Shown piece by piece: positions 1 through 7,591 of a DNA stretch of 60,777 nucleotides. The DNA comes from Halobacteriales archaeon QH_7_66_36 (GTDB lineage: Archaea; Halobacteriota; Halobacteria; Halobacteriales; Haloarculaceae). Numbering within the stretch: position 1 is the stretch's first letter; every line of letters begins with the position of its first letter. The notes under the pieces were generated by a model, which saw only the letters and a program-made list of their open reading frames with translations, did no database searches and was not told the origin of the DNA. The stretch spans positions 1 through 60,777 of the forward strand of contig PXQV01000018.1 of the NCBI GenBank assembly GCA_003021175.1, written 5' to 3'. The translations under genes and the position numbers were made by a program.

Positions 1-86
1 CGCTCGAACGCCGAGCGAACCTTGCCGAGTCGCTCGTCGGTCGCGACCTCGGTGAACTCTCGCGTGACAATAGCTTCGATATCCAT
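1..86 (-). CDS. CBS-domain protein, N-terminal fragment
   Basis: The first 28 codons of a leftward gene are visible, starting with ATG at 86-84 and beginning MDIEAIVTREFTEV. A short MDIxxIVT opening followed by a predicted helix is typical of the start of a CBS domain in haloarchaeal proteins that bind adenosine nucleotides and gate a partner domain. The rest lies outside the window, so any fused domain (HTH, peptidase, transporter) cannot be seen. The family call rests only on this short stretch. Confidence 0.5.
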   Translation of the reverse strand, partial: MDIEAIVTREFTEVATDERLGKVRSAFE

Positions 87-144
87 CAATATCCCTCTCT
101 TTCGGGCTTCGCCGTGGGTGGTATTGAAAGTAATCCCGGACGGG

Positions 145-330
145 TCACTCCCCCGACGCGCCGCCGGTCAGAATGTCGAAGTCGCCCGCGACTGGTTCGC
201 TGTCGCTACTTCCCGTGTGCTCGTCGGCGCGTTCGCGACGGGCCTCGGGGGCCTCGTCGTCCGACTCCAACAGCTCGCGGGCGATCTCGTCTCTAAGATA
301 ACAGCCACCGAACAGGGGACTGTAGCACAT
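145..330 (-). CDS. Small acidic protein, unknown function
   Basis: A 61-codon frame starts with ATG at 330 and is rich in Glu, Asp and Ala, which is normal haloarchaeal composition. The N-terminus contains two cysteines and the segment RDEIARELLES, a likely amphipathic helix; the C-terminal half is disordered. It lies between two leftward genes and points the same way. I recognise no family. It could be chance in GC-rich DNA, but no other frame here looks better. Confidence 0.4.
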   Translation of the reverse strand: MCYSPLFGGCYLRDEIARELLESDDEAPEARRERADEHTGSSDSEPVAGDFDILTGGASGE

Positions 331-378
331 CTCGGGAGTCCGTACGTTGTGGATTCACATTAATGCTTGTCAGAGTAA

Positions 379-1728
379 TCAGAAGTCGAGCGCGAGGAGT
401 TGTTCTCGGCCGTCTCCGACGAACACTGCCCCGTCGAGACCGAGCGCGTCGAACACGGTCTCCCGTTCCAGTGTCGCAGTCGCCTCACCCTCGGCGTTCA
501 CAGCGTAGGACGGGCCGGAAACAGTGCCGACCAGCAGCCTATCCGCTGTGGCAGCCTCCCGCCACGCGTTGTTCACCGGCGGATCGAAGGTCCAGCATGC
601 GTCGCCGGTGGTATCGTATGCCGTCGCAGCGTCGGCCTGCACGCCGCTCCGGGTGTACAGCCTGTCGCCGTCCGGGTCGAGCAGGAGCCACTGGCCGTGG
701 TCACGGTCACGCCAGACCACGGTCCCGTCCGGGTCGACCGCCACGACGACACCGCCACCGGCGAACAGCCGGTCGCTGTCGAGCAAGACCTCGCGAACCG
801 GCAGGTCGTGGTGCCACTCGCGACCGCCGCTGGGTGCGACCCCGTGGAGCGTCTGTGGGCCGTCGTCCCCGTACGGGTCGCCGGTGAGGTAGTAGACCCG
901 ACCGCTGGTCGCCTCGACCCGAGTCGCCGGGCCACGGTCGAGTGTGAACGTCTCTCCGCCGGCCTCGTCGAGACCGACGAGCCGGTCGCTCGTGCCGACG
1001 AAGATGCCGTCCGGGGAGACCGCCACTTCGGCCACGTCCTTGAACGCCCGCTCCCAACGAACGTCCCCGTTCTGTGGGTCAAGCCCGTAGACGACCGTGA
1101 CGAGCGGTTCATCGGGCGTTTGGTGACTGACCGGCGTCTGCTCGGGACCGGGAAAGAACGCCAGCCCGGTCGCGACCACGAGATACTCGTGGACGCCCGC
1201 GACGCCGAGTTCACGGTCGCGCTGGAGCGACCACCGGGGGTCACCCGTCTCGCGGTCGAGAGCGTGGAGGGCGCTCCACTCGCGCTCCTCGGCCGGCCCG
1301 GCGACGCTGTAAACTGTTCCGTCGGTGACGGTCGCTCCCCACCTACTACGGGCGCTGCCCTGACTACTCGCGTGCGACCCGGACACGGCTTCACCCTCGG
1401 ACTGGGTGCGCCAGACCACAGCCCGTTCGGCGGGGTCGACCGCCGCGACCGAAGATGGGCCGTCCTCCGCGCTCAGCGTCAGGTAGAGCATCTCGTCGCG
1501 AGCATCCAGCCCGAGGACGCCGGCGTCGTCGAACGAGAGCCGCCACGCCGGCTCCAAGGTGGGGAGGCTCTCGTCGGGCGTGGTCGTGGGACCATCGCCG
1601 GCATCGGTCGGGGAGGACTGACCGGCCGGCTCGTCGGCGTCCAGCGAGTCGTCCGTGGAGCCGATGCAACCGGCTCCTACGGCAAGCGCACCGACACCGA
1701 GGTGGCGGATACGTCTGCGGGAGACCAT
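379..1728 (-). CDS. PQQ-type beta-propeller lipoprotein (BamB-like)
   Basis: This 449-residue protein starts at the ATG at 1728, where MVSRRRIRHLGVG gives a twin-arginine signal followed by the lipobox GAGC, so it should be exported folded and lipid-anchored outside the membrane. A Thr/Asp/Pro-rich linker follows. The remainder is a propeller of repeats with the pattern hydrophobic-x-LDxxxGxxxW, for example ALDRETGDPRW, GLDPQNGDVRW and AVDPDGTVVW, as in PQQ-repeat proteins such as BamB. There are no catalytic residues to point to, so a scaffold or binding role is likely. The frame is open upstream to 1893 but those residues are not haloarchaeal in character, and the signal peptide decides the start. 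No operon partner is seen. Confidence 0.85.
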   Translation of the reverse strand: MVSRRRIRHLGVGALAVGAGCIGSTDDSLDADEPAGQSSPTDAGDGPTTTPDESLPTLEPAWRLSFDDAGVLGLDARDEMLYLTLSAEDGPSSVAAVDPAERAVVWRTQSEGEAVSGSHASSQGSARSRWGATVTDGTVYSVAGPAEEREWSALHALDRETGDPRWSLQRDRELGVAGVHEYLVVATGLAFFPGPEQTPVSHQTPDEPLVTVVYGLDPQNGDVRWERAFKDVAEVAVSPDGIFVGTSDRLVGLDEAGGETFTLDRGPATRVEATSGRVYYLTGDPYGDDGPQTLHGVAPSGGREWHHDLPVREVLLDSDRLFAGGGVVVAVDPDGTVVWRDRDHGQWLLLDPDGDRLYTRSGVQADAATAYDTTGDACWTFDPPVNNAWREAATADRLLVGTVSGPSYAVNAEGEATATLERETVFDALGLDGAVFVGDGREQLLALDF

Positions 1729-1885
1729 GATCAGCATCCGAGACCGGGTACAAAGGGCCTGTGGAGGGTCAAAGGGTCGTCTGAGGTTTCCCGCCGGGGC
1801 CGGTCGGAGAACGGTGTCGTTGCCGGTTCGGGCGTAAACCCACCTTGGCGCACGGGTAACCGACTGATTGTCCACTGCGGGGGTG

Positions 1886-2204
1886 GTGTTCAAATAAGCG
1901 GGTCGTTGCTCGGCCCCGAAATCGTACCGGGTGGGACTGAGAGGGGCCGTTATCGGCGGCTGCGCCGCCGATTGCTCGGGAGAGCGCCGCTCTCCCGGTG
2001 GGCGCTACGGGAAGCCCGGCGTTCGGAAGACGCGGTGCGTCTTCCGCAGCCCAGCAGCAATCTGCGATTTCTGCGGACGACGCAAGCAGCGAGGCGACGG
2101 CGTCGCCTCGGCCCGCTCGCGCGGAGCCGCGCGACCGCAGCGACCGGGGGCTTTCTCCACCTCGTTGGCTGCAGAGTCTCCAGAGTCACTCTTATCTGAA
2201 CACT
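1886..2204 (+). repeat. Structured intergenic repeat E1 (core type A)
   Basis: The 319-bp element has terminal inverted repeats GTGTTCAAATAAG (1886-1898) and CTTATCTGAACAC (2191-2203), 12 of 13 complementary. The core box GGGACTGAGAGGGGCC is matched near the right end by GGGGGCTTTC; here GAGAG faces CTTTC with one G-T wobble. Between them are nested palindromes, notably GGAAGACGC facing GCGTCTTCC and GAGGCGAC facing GTCGCCTC, all shared with E12. No gene is seen in it. Confidence 0.85.
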
Positions 2205-2224
2205 CCCGGAACGCCGACGGCTTG

Positions 2225-2232
2225 TACTTAAG
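2225..2232 (+). promoter_or_regulatory. TATA-like box of the 2257 gene
   Basis: TACTTAAG is centred about 28 bases before the ATG at 2257, the archaeal TATA spacing for a nearly leaderless transcript. It lies directly right of repeat E1. Confidence 0.45.
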
Positions 2233-2256
2233 TCGCGCGATGACCAGTATCCGAGT

Positions 2257-2796
2257 ATGGCCACGGTCGACGACGAAACGATACTGGAGGTGCTCCGGTC
2301 GAACGACGCGCTGCGGATGACGACGACGGAGGTCGCGGGACAGCTCCCGGTCACCCGCGGGACGACGCGCACCCGACTGCAGGGCCTCGTCGACGAGGGA
2401 CTACTGGAGCGGACGACCGACGGGAACGAGGTGGTCTGGTGGCTTCCCGAGCGCGAGGCGGAGCCGACCGGTGAGACGGAAATCGCCGAGGGCGAAGCAG
2501 AAACGACAGAAAGTGCAGAATCCGCCGCCGAGACGGAGGTCGAGGTGACGGCGACGGAGCAGTCGACGGCCGAACCCGAGTCGGGTCCGACGGCGGTCGA
2601 AGTCGAGGCCGTCGACGACGACCCGGCGGTCGAGACGCCCGACCCGGCGACCGAGACGCGGAGTGGGGCCGAACGGGACGACGAGGTGGACCTGCCGGAC
2701 CTCTCCGACGACGAGGAGGGACTGCGCGCGCTCGCGCTGGTCGCAGTCGCGTTAGTCGCGGTGCTGCTCCTCCGGAAGCTGCTCGGCGGCGAGTGA
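2257..2796 (+). CDS. Winged-helix regulator with C-terminal membrane anchor
   Basis: The 179-residue protein has three parts. Residues 1-70 form a winged helix-turn-helix (DDETILEVLRSNDALRMTTTEVA, then VTRGTTRTRLQGLVDEGLL and a wing). Residues about 70-150 are a very acidic Glu/Thr/Ala linker with no predicted fold. Residues about 155-176 are a single hydrophobic helix (ALALVAVALVAVLLLRKLL) ending in GGE. The DNA-binding domain would be cytoplasmic and tethered to the membrane, which suggests signalling at the membrane or release by proteolysis. Similar small HTH-plus-helix proteins occur in haloarchaea without known targets. A TATA box 28 bases upstream implies its own promoter. Confidence 0.75.
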   Translation: MATVDDETILEVLRSNDALRMTTTEVAGQLPVTRGTTRTRLQGLVDEGLLERTTDGNEVVWWLPEREAEPTGETEIAEGEAETTESAESAAETEVEVTATEQSTAEPESGPTAVEVEAVDDDPAVETPDPATETRSGAERDDEVDLPDLSDDEEGLRALALVAVALVAVLLLRKLLGGE

Positions 2797-2808
2797 AATG
2801 CGTCCCGG

Positions 2809-3075
2809 CTACAGCCGCGTGATGCGACCGGTCGTTTCGGATGCGATTGGCGAATCCCGTTCGACGTAGTCGATGACGAGCGCCGAGAGCAGGTCGCCCT
2901 CGTTGGCCGGCACGCGCCGGGTCGCGTCCGTGAGCATCTCGTAGCCGTCGCCGCCGTCGGCGACGAAGTCGTTCGTCGCGACGGCGTAGTTAGCCGACGC
3001 GGACAGCGACTCGCCGCCGACCGACACGTCGCTCACGCGCTCGCCGACGGCCGCGTTCGCCGCTCGGAGTCTGAC
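2809..3075 (-). pseudogene. 5'-nucleotidase (UshA type), 3' remnant
   Basis: Eighty-eight codons match the C-terminal substrate-binding domain of the 5'-nucleotidase/UshA family, including the hallmark NDFVADGGDGY followed by VIDYVERD. Reading upstream on this strand, the similarity stops near 3075 and the sequence becomes the antisense of the plasmid rep gene. The matching 5' remnant is at 7592-7983, on the same strand and in the right order. A full enzyme is about 450-550 residues; the two remnants account for about 220, so the middle of the gene is absent from the window. Confidence 0.8.
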
Positions 3076-4379
3076 GGCGGTTCTCGGCCTTCCTACGCCA
3101 AGTGTCCAGACCCCGATTCCGGGAGTCAGAGCGCCCAAAATCCCGAATCTGGTAGCGGAGAGGGGAGTGCGATACCCAGTATCCTCGCCAGTTTCCGCGA
3201 GGAGTTCTCGGACCTTGCTCGTCTCGCGGTGTCGCTCGTGCCCGAGCGCAAGCTCAGGAAGGAGTGTGTCCAAGAGATTCGCGGGCACCGGCACGGGGAG
3301 CGGTACAAGAGCCGGGTTCTGGCTGGTGTACTGAAGGCGTTTCTCCGGTGGTACCTCGGAAAAGAGGAGGAGGAAATCATCTTCGAGGCCGGCGACGGCA
3401 CCGAGCTACGGGTTGACGCGCCCAACAGCTACAGCGACGACTATGGGAGACAGTGGTACGGGCGGCTGAAGGACACCGAGCGGGCGCTGGTCTACGACGC
3501 CCCGAAGCCGCACACGGCGATGCTATCGCTCACGGCGTCCACCACCGACGGGGACGGTCGGCCCCGGCCGCCCGGCGACCACCTCGCGGGACTGCAAGAG
3601 ACGTGGACCAACCACACTCGCAAGGCGCTCCAGCGGGCGCTTGAGGACGCCGGGTTTACTGAGCGGTACGACCCGGCGAAACACGCCGACAGCGGCACGA
3701 TTGACTCGGGTGTGAGGTCCGGCATGAAGATGGTATGCGACAACGTGGAGCCGGCCCGCTGGTGGGACTACCTTACGGTGGTCGAGCCGCGTGGAGGCGG
3801 TGGGGACGCGACGGGATACGCACACTTTCAGGTGCGGTGGTCACGTCCCATCCGGTCGAGGAGCACACGCTCCGGCAGGCGATCGCCAAGCACGTTGAAC
3901 GGTGCGACCACGCTGGGGCGTCGGCTCACGGCGACGACGCGGTGAGCGTCAACGCGGTGGACCCGGACGCGGACCCCGGTGACGGCGAGGAGATGGAGGA
4001 CATCGGCAACCTCGGAAGCTACTTGTCGGAGTACATCGGTGGGTTCCCCGAGAACATCGAGGGCCGTCTCCTCCATGAGTTGCTGTTTCAGGCGGTGACG
4101 TGGGCCACGAATACCAAGCGGGTCCGTCGGTCGCAGGGGGTGGTGCGGCTGGCCCGCCGGGGTCGTGAAATACGCGACGAGTTTGAGGACGCGCCGCCGG
4201 TTCCGGATTACGGCGACGACGGTCGGGAGTGGGAGGTGAGGGCCATAGCGGACGGCGACGGGGAGCGCCCGCCGTCGCAGCGCGGGGTGTCGTTCATGGT
4301 GCCGATTCGTGTGGAGGTCGGGGGCGAGTCGGTACGAGAGAGGGGGCAACCGCCCCCTCAACAAAATGAAGCTGAGTGA
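3072..4379 (+). pseudogene. rep: Plasmid/virus replication initiator (Rep), frameshifted
   Basis: The reading frame is open from the left junction through RKECVQEIRGHRHGERY, then PHTAMLSLTASTTDGDGRP, a motif seen in Rep proteins of small haloarchaeal plasmids and pleolipovirus-type replicons. It reaches the HUH-like strand GYAHFQV at about 3817-3834. After that GTG codon the frame is lost and the protein continues one frame over with AVVTSHPVEEHTLRQAIAKH and NLGSYLSEYIGGFPENIEG to the TGA at 4379. A single missing base in GTGCGGTGG (GTGGCGGTGG restores HFQVAVVTSH) explains this. In place the frame has no good start; GTG at 3229 is the first candidate, but the sequence before it is still protein-like. 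On the excised circle an in-frame ATG would precede residue 2. Confidence 0.75.
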
Positions 4380-4590
4380 GCACCTTTCGGAGCGGCCGCT
4401 CCGGGACAGCGACCTGTTGAGTCTGGTAGAGATGTCCGGAGTCGTGGCCGTGGAGCCGATAGCCGCCACGACCGGCGACCCCGAGGGAGTCATCGCTGTG
4501 GCGGTTTGGCTTCCCGAGAGCGTCATCGCCTACGGCCATGACCCCGATGAGCAGGGGTGGGAGCTGGTGCGCCGGGACGTGGTGGAGTGA
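4366..4590 (+). CDS. Small rep-linked protein
   Basis: This 74-residue acidic protein begins MKLSEHLSERPLRDSDLL, and its ATG overlaps the last 14 bases of rep, which suggests translation coupled to the replication gene. The centre (GVIAVAVWLPESVIAYG) looks like a beta-strand core. Small proteins of this kind directly follow rep in related haloarchaeal plasmids, but I know of no tested function. Copy control or Rep partnering are guesses. Confidence 0.6.
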   Translation: MKLSEHLSERPLRDSDLLSLVEMSGVVAVEPIAATTGDPEGVIAVAVWLPESVIAYGHDPDEQGWELVRRDVVE

Positions 4591-5056
4591 CCTCCTGCTC
4601 CTCCCCTCGGGTAAGCCGGGCCGTCGGGTGCCGCTCGGAGCGCGTCGGCCCCGTGGGGTGGTCCCTACGTGTGGGCCATAGGAGCCGCGTCCGAGGGTGT
4701 CCCCCACCGGGAGCGGTGGGGTACGTTGGTTTTCGCGTCAAAATAAAGCAAAGCAAAATTTTCCGACACAAAAAATGCGGCACATGGGAAGTAGCGCCCG
4801 GTAGAAGCAAAACCGCAAGACAGCGCGGGTATTGGCTTCACCTGATAATGTGTGTTATCAGGAAATAATGGGGCTTTTTTCTCGCACTAAAGGCCGAAAA
4901 TTCGCAGATTTGTATTTTCGTATATATAATATGTGGTGTCGGCCTGTGCTTGGTGAGTTGGCGTCTTAGCCTCCAAAGTATCCGAAAGCAGAAGCATAGC
5001 AAAACCGAAGGACATCCGAAAGTGAAGGGAATGAAAAAATATCATAAATCTTATGT
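4591..5056. other. AT-rich non-coding part of the element, possible origin
   Basis: No credible gene is seen here. From about 4735 the DNA becomes markedly AT-rich against a GC-rich background, with AAATAAAGCAAAGCAAAATTTT, a run of six T at 4874-4879 and TATATATAATATG near 4921. A perfect 8-bp inverted repeat with a 6-base loop sits at 4841-4862 (CCTGATAA, TGTGTG, TTATCAGG). Low melting stability plus a hairpin next to rep fits a replication origin or a control region. No iteron array is visible. Confidence 0.45.
4841..4862. repeat. Perfect 8-bp inverted repeat (hairpin)
   Basis: CCTGATAA and TTATCAGG flank a TGTGTG loop within the AT-rich stretch behind rep. It could be a single-strand origin structure or an operator; the T run starts 12 bases after the stem, too far for a simple intrinsic terminator. 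Confidence 0.5.
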
Positions 5057-5272
5057 GTGCGTGGCACTGAGTATCAACCACGCGATGCTCGACCGCCGCC
5101 GGGCGCAACGCTGCCGACCACCGCAGCCGGAGTCACCCCCCGCCGCGGGGTGCAAAGCGCTACGATTGTCCAGTATCTTGTGGAAGAGATGCCATCCCAG
5201 CGTCCCTCTGTGGGCGGCTGGTCGCCTTCGCGTGATCGCTCGGCGGCGGTGGTCGGCATCACCCCATCATGA
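5057..5272 (+). CDS. Small element protein, unknown
   Basis: A 71-codon frame starts with GTG and contains VQSATIVQYLVEEMPSQRPS in its second half. Its TGA overlaps the ATG of the ribbon-helix-helix gene by four bases (ATGA), and the next genes overlap in the same way, which is the main support. The N-terminus is Pro/Arg-rich and the start is unsure. Other frames across this stretch are less acidic. Confidence 0.35.
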   Translation: MRGTEYQPRDARPPPGATLPTTAAGVTPRRGVQSATIVQYLVEEMPSQRPSVGGWSPSRDRSAAVVGITPS

Positions 5273-5436
5273 CCGATAGTGTTACCATATCCGTACGACT
5301 CGATGAGGTGGTTTACGACCGATTGAATCGCAAGAAGCAAGCGGCGGGCCTGTCGTGGCAGGGAGTGTTGAAGCAGGCCGACCTGTCGCACATCCGGACG
5401 CCCGGACTCGCGGAGCAGGAGGCCGGTGAAGCATGA
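5269..5436 (+). CDS. Ribbon-helix-helix DNA-binding protein
   Basis: The 55-residue protein opens TDSVTISVRLDEVVYDRLNR, an alternating beta-strand that would insert into the major groove, followed by two helices with the turn AGLSWQGVLKQ. This is the MetJ/Arc (RHH) fold used by plasmid copy-number and partition regulators, which bind as dimers. Its ATG overlaps the stop before it and its TGA overlaps the next ATG, so it is part of a coupled chain. It is a good candidate for the regulator of this element's rep or int. Confidence 0.75.
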   Translation: MTDSVTISVRLDEVVYDRLNRKKQAAGLSWQGVLKQADLSHIRTPGLAEQEAGEA

Positions 5437-5507
5437 GTGAGGCCGGTGAGGGGATGCTGGCCCCGCTCGCGGCGGGAGTGGTCGGGCTGGGGGTGTCGTC
5501 GCTGTGA
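5433..5507 (+). CDS. 24-residue hydrophobic peptide
   Basis: A tiny frame, overlapping its neighbours by four bases on both sides (ATGA and GTGA), encodes an acidic start followed by LAPLAAGVVGLGVSSL, long enough for a short membrane helix. It could be real, a leader that carries ribosomes between genes, or part of a broken gene. Only the overlap pattern supports it. Confidence 0.3.
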   Translation: MSEAGEGMLAPLAAGVVGLGVSSL

Positions 5508-5677
5508 ACCGTCTGCGTGGCGCTCGCGGCGGCTCAGGGGCGTCTCTCGCCACTGACGGCGGCGACGCGGAGGCTGACGCTGACGCCGAGACTGAGGGTG
5601 GCGACGGTTTCGACCCCGACCGCGAGACGGCCAGCCGGCATGAACGGCGGACTGAGCGACGATATGAGCGACGATAA
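5504..5677 (+). CDS. Small element protein with Arg-rich end
   Basis: This 57-residue frame starts with GTG in a GTGA overlap. It has an acidic middle (DGGDAEADADAETEGGDGF) and a basic tail (RHERRTERRYERR) ending at TAA 5675-5677. The charge pattern is typical of small plasmid or virus proteins in haloarchaea. No family is recognised. It may be a truncated version of a longer coiled-coil protein. Confidence 0.4.
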   Translation: MNRLRGARGGSGASLATDGGDAEADADAETEGGDGFDPDRETASRHERRTERRYERR

Positions 5678-5923
5678 CGCCGACAGCGACGACGGCGAGG
5701 CGAGCGCGGAGTCGCTGCTCGCCATTGGCGTGGCGGGTGTGTCGCTCGCTCTCGCGCCGAGTTCGCGCTCGATGCGCGCCGGAGCGGGCTGGTCGAGACG
5801 CTGGGCGGCGAGTACGTCGACGCTTCCCGGCAGACGTTCTCGGCGCAAGGGGCAGACCGAACGCTGGCCGTGCGAGATGGCGAGAGGCGCGTGGGTCGAG
5901 ATGCCGATGTCCGAGACGCGTGA
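5664..5923 (+). pseudogene. Small element gene with a probable frameshift
   Basis: The frame starts MSDDNADSDDGEASAESLL with haloarchaeal composition and a hydrophobic stretch, but past about 5757 it turns into Arg/Ser/Trp-rich sequence. At the same point another frame becomes acidic and protein-like (EFALDARRSGLVETLGGEY) and runs to TGA 5921-5923. A one-base indel near 5757 would join them into one protein of roughly 85 residues. The function is unknown. Confidence 0.4.
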
Positions 5924-6183
5924 GCACAGACAGTGCGTCGAGAGCGGTCGCTCGCGGTGTAGTTCGGCTGAGTGTCCGGCGACCCGCGCGAATCGTACGC
6001 GGCGCAAATCGGTGGTGTGACCCGAGCTAACGGCCAATTAGGATGAAAGCACGCCCCGAGAGGGGGCGGGCATGGCAACTCGCTTGTCCCCGAGCTTGCC
6101 TGTCCCAGCATTCTCGTTCCCCGTACAAGTCGTTTGCGGCGACCTGCGGGGCTGAGGCCGGTGAAAGGCGAGCCCCGCGGCCG

Positions 6184-7533
6184 TCAGTCGTTGCCCATGT
6201 TTTCAACGGCCTTCTCAGCGAATCGGTCAATTGCCTCGTCCAAATGGGCTGTCCTATCGGGGTCGTCAAGAACGGCGTTTCGCTGTTCCTGCGGCATCTC
6301 TCCGAGGGCGCTGAAGCTCGCCTGCATGGACTCTTTTACTGCCTCTTTGAACGTCTCCTTCGGGACCCCGGTGCCTGCATAGCCGGTGGTCGCCGTTCCG
6401 GCGTCCGCACCGGGGACAAACACCTCGCCGCAAGCCGGCGTCGGGCACGCCTCAGCGTCGGGGCGGAGTGGTGTGCCACACGTTGGGCAGACGGGTGGTG
6501 CAAAGCCGGTGTCGTCGTCCTCTGTGTCGAGGCCGAAGTCCTCCATCGCCGTCTCGACGTGGTACTCGTCGCTGAGGTGGCGATATGTCGTTGCCATGAC
6601 GTTGCTCCCCTCGCCGTGGCCGATGAGGAACTTAACGGTGCTGTCGTCCATGTCGTACTGTTCCTTCGCTACTGTGACGAAAAAGTGCCGGAGTGCGTGG
6701 GGATTAACTGGTGTCTCGTCGGTGTTGATGATGTCGTCGTCGGCCCGTTCGGCGGCAAGTTCGATGCGGCGGGCGATAGTCTGCCGGGAGATCTCGTCGC
6801 CTACGTCTCCGCTCGGCCCGTGAGGCATGGCGGTGATGAGGTGGTCGCTGTGGCCGCCCGTTGGGTGCATCTGTATCCACTCTTGAATGCTCTTGCGAGC
6901 GCCGAGGAGTGGCCGCTTCTTGCCGATTTTTTCCGCGCCCCTGAGACCGTCGGCATCCGGCATGAACCAGACACCTTCCTCGATGTCGATGTCGCGGATT
7001 CGGAGCGTCTGGATGACCCGCACCCGCTGGCCGGTGTAGCCGAGGAAGTCGATAATCGCCCGGTCGCGCATGTTCACGGCGTTCTCGCGGATGGCGTGAA
7101 ACTGCTCGGGCGTCAGGACCGTGCGCGGGTCCACCTGCCCGCTGGAACGTTGAGTGCTGTCTATGTCGATGTCTTCGCGGTCGTAGCCGAGGTACGCGCC
7201 GAGCGCCTTGAGCGCAGACTGATACTGCGCGACGGTCGTGTCGGACCAGTCCGCGTCGTCCACACGTGCTCTCATGACGGCGTTGAGTCCGTCGGGAGCC
7301 ATGAGGGTGAGCGGACCGTGTTCCTCGCTCATGGCGTACTCAGAGAGCAAGCGGAGGTTCTTGCAGTACCCGGCTTTGGTCGATTTGCTGGGGTTTGTGC
7401 TGTCCCGGTTGTAGTCGTTCAGGTCGTTGATAGTCGCCCTGATGGCGTCACTGTCGTCCTCGGGAATGTTGGACCTATCGAGACGGTCAAGTTCGCGGGT
7501 GATACGCTCTTCCGGGGCATTTGCGCCGGGCAT
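6184..7533 (-). CDS. int: Tyrosine recombinase (integrase) with zinc ribbon tail
   Basis: This site-specific recombinase of about 449 residues probably integrates and excises the element. An N-terminal SAM-like core-binding domain (about residues 10-125) precedes the catalytic domain, where the conserved residues are Arg near 170 (TGQRVRV), HALRH near 279-283, the second His in LIGHGEG near 306 and the nucleophile Tyr near 317 (TTYRHLS). After an acidic linker there is a four-Cys zinc ribbon (CPTCG...ACPTPACG, about 349-368) and a helical tail. A GTG lies further upstream at 7575; ATG 7533 fits the domain start better. It points away from the right junction and is divergent from the promoter that would drive rep on the circle. 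Confidence 0.9.
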   Translation of the reverse strand: MPGANAPEERITRELDRLDRSNIPEDDSDAIRATINDLNDYNRDSTNPSKSTKAGYCKNLRLLSEYAMSEEHGPLTLMAPDGLNAVMRARVDDADWSDTTVAQYQSALKALGAYLGYDREDIDIDSTQRSSGQVDPRTVLTPEQFHAIRENAVNMRDRAIIDFLGYTGQRVRVIQTLRIRDIDIEEGVWFMPDADGLRGAEKIGKKRPLLGARKSIQEWIQMHPTGGHSDHLITAMPHGPSGDVGDEISRQTIARRIELAAERADDDIINTDETPVNPHALRHFFVTVAKEQYDMDDSTVKFLIGHGEGSNVMATTYRHLSDEYHVETAMEDFGLDTEDDDTGFAPPVCPTCGTPLRPDAEACPTPACGEVFVPGADAGTATTGYAGTGVPKETFKEAVKESMQASFSALGEMPQEQRNAVLDDPDRTAHLDEAIDRFAEKAVENMGND

Positions 7534-7561
7534 GGCGGACCGTTGTGCGTCTGTCGGCAGG

Positions 7562-7570
7562 TAATTTATC
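7562..7570 (+). promoter_or_regulatory. TATA-like box at the right end of the element (probable rep promoter)
   Basis: TAATTTATC lies about 24 bases before an ATG at 7590-7592 that straddles the right junction. On the excised circle this ATG would be the rep start codon and the message would be leaderless. In the integrated state it reads antisense into the nucleotidase remnant. Confidence 0.45.
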
Positions 7571-7591
7571 CCCACGTCGAAGACACCATAT

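Noticed and set aside
400-2199. Long plus-strand frame across the PQQ lipoprotein and repeat E1
   Set aside because: Antisense to a gene with a clear signal peptide and propeller repeats, and it runs on into a non-coding repeat.
3082-3088. TCTCGGC as a rolling-circle nick site at the left end of the element
   Set aside because: I recall this heptamer from haloarchaeal rolling-circle plasmids and its place just inside rep is tempting, but it also occurs by chance elsewhere in this GC-rich window (for example near 405), and no stem-loop presents it.
3076-7591. Longer direct repeats at the element ends
   Set aside because: I compared about 40 bases at each junction and found only GTC in common. 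The core was therefore chosen from the frame and promoter logic, not from repeat length.
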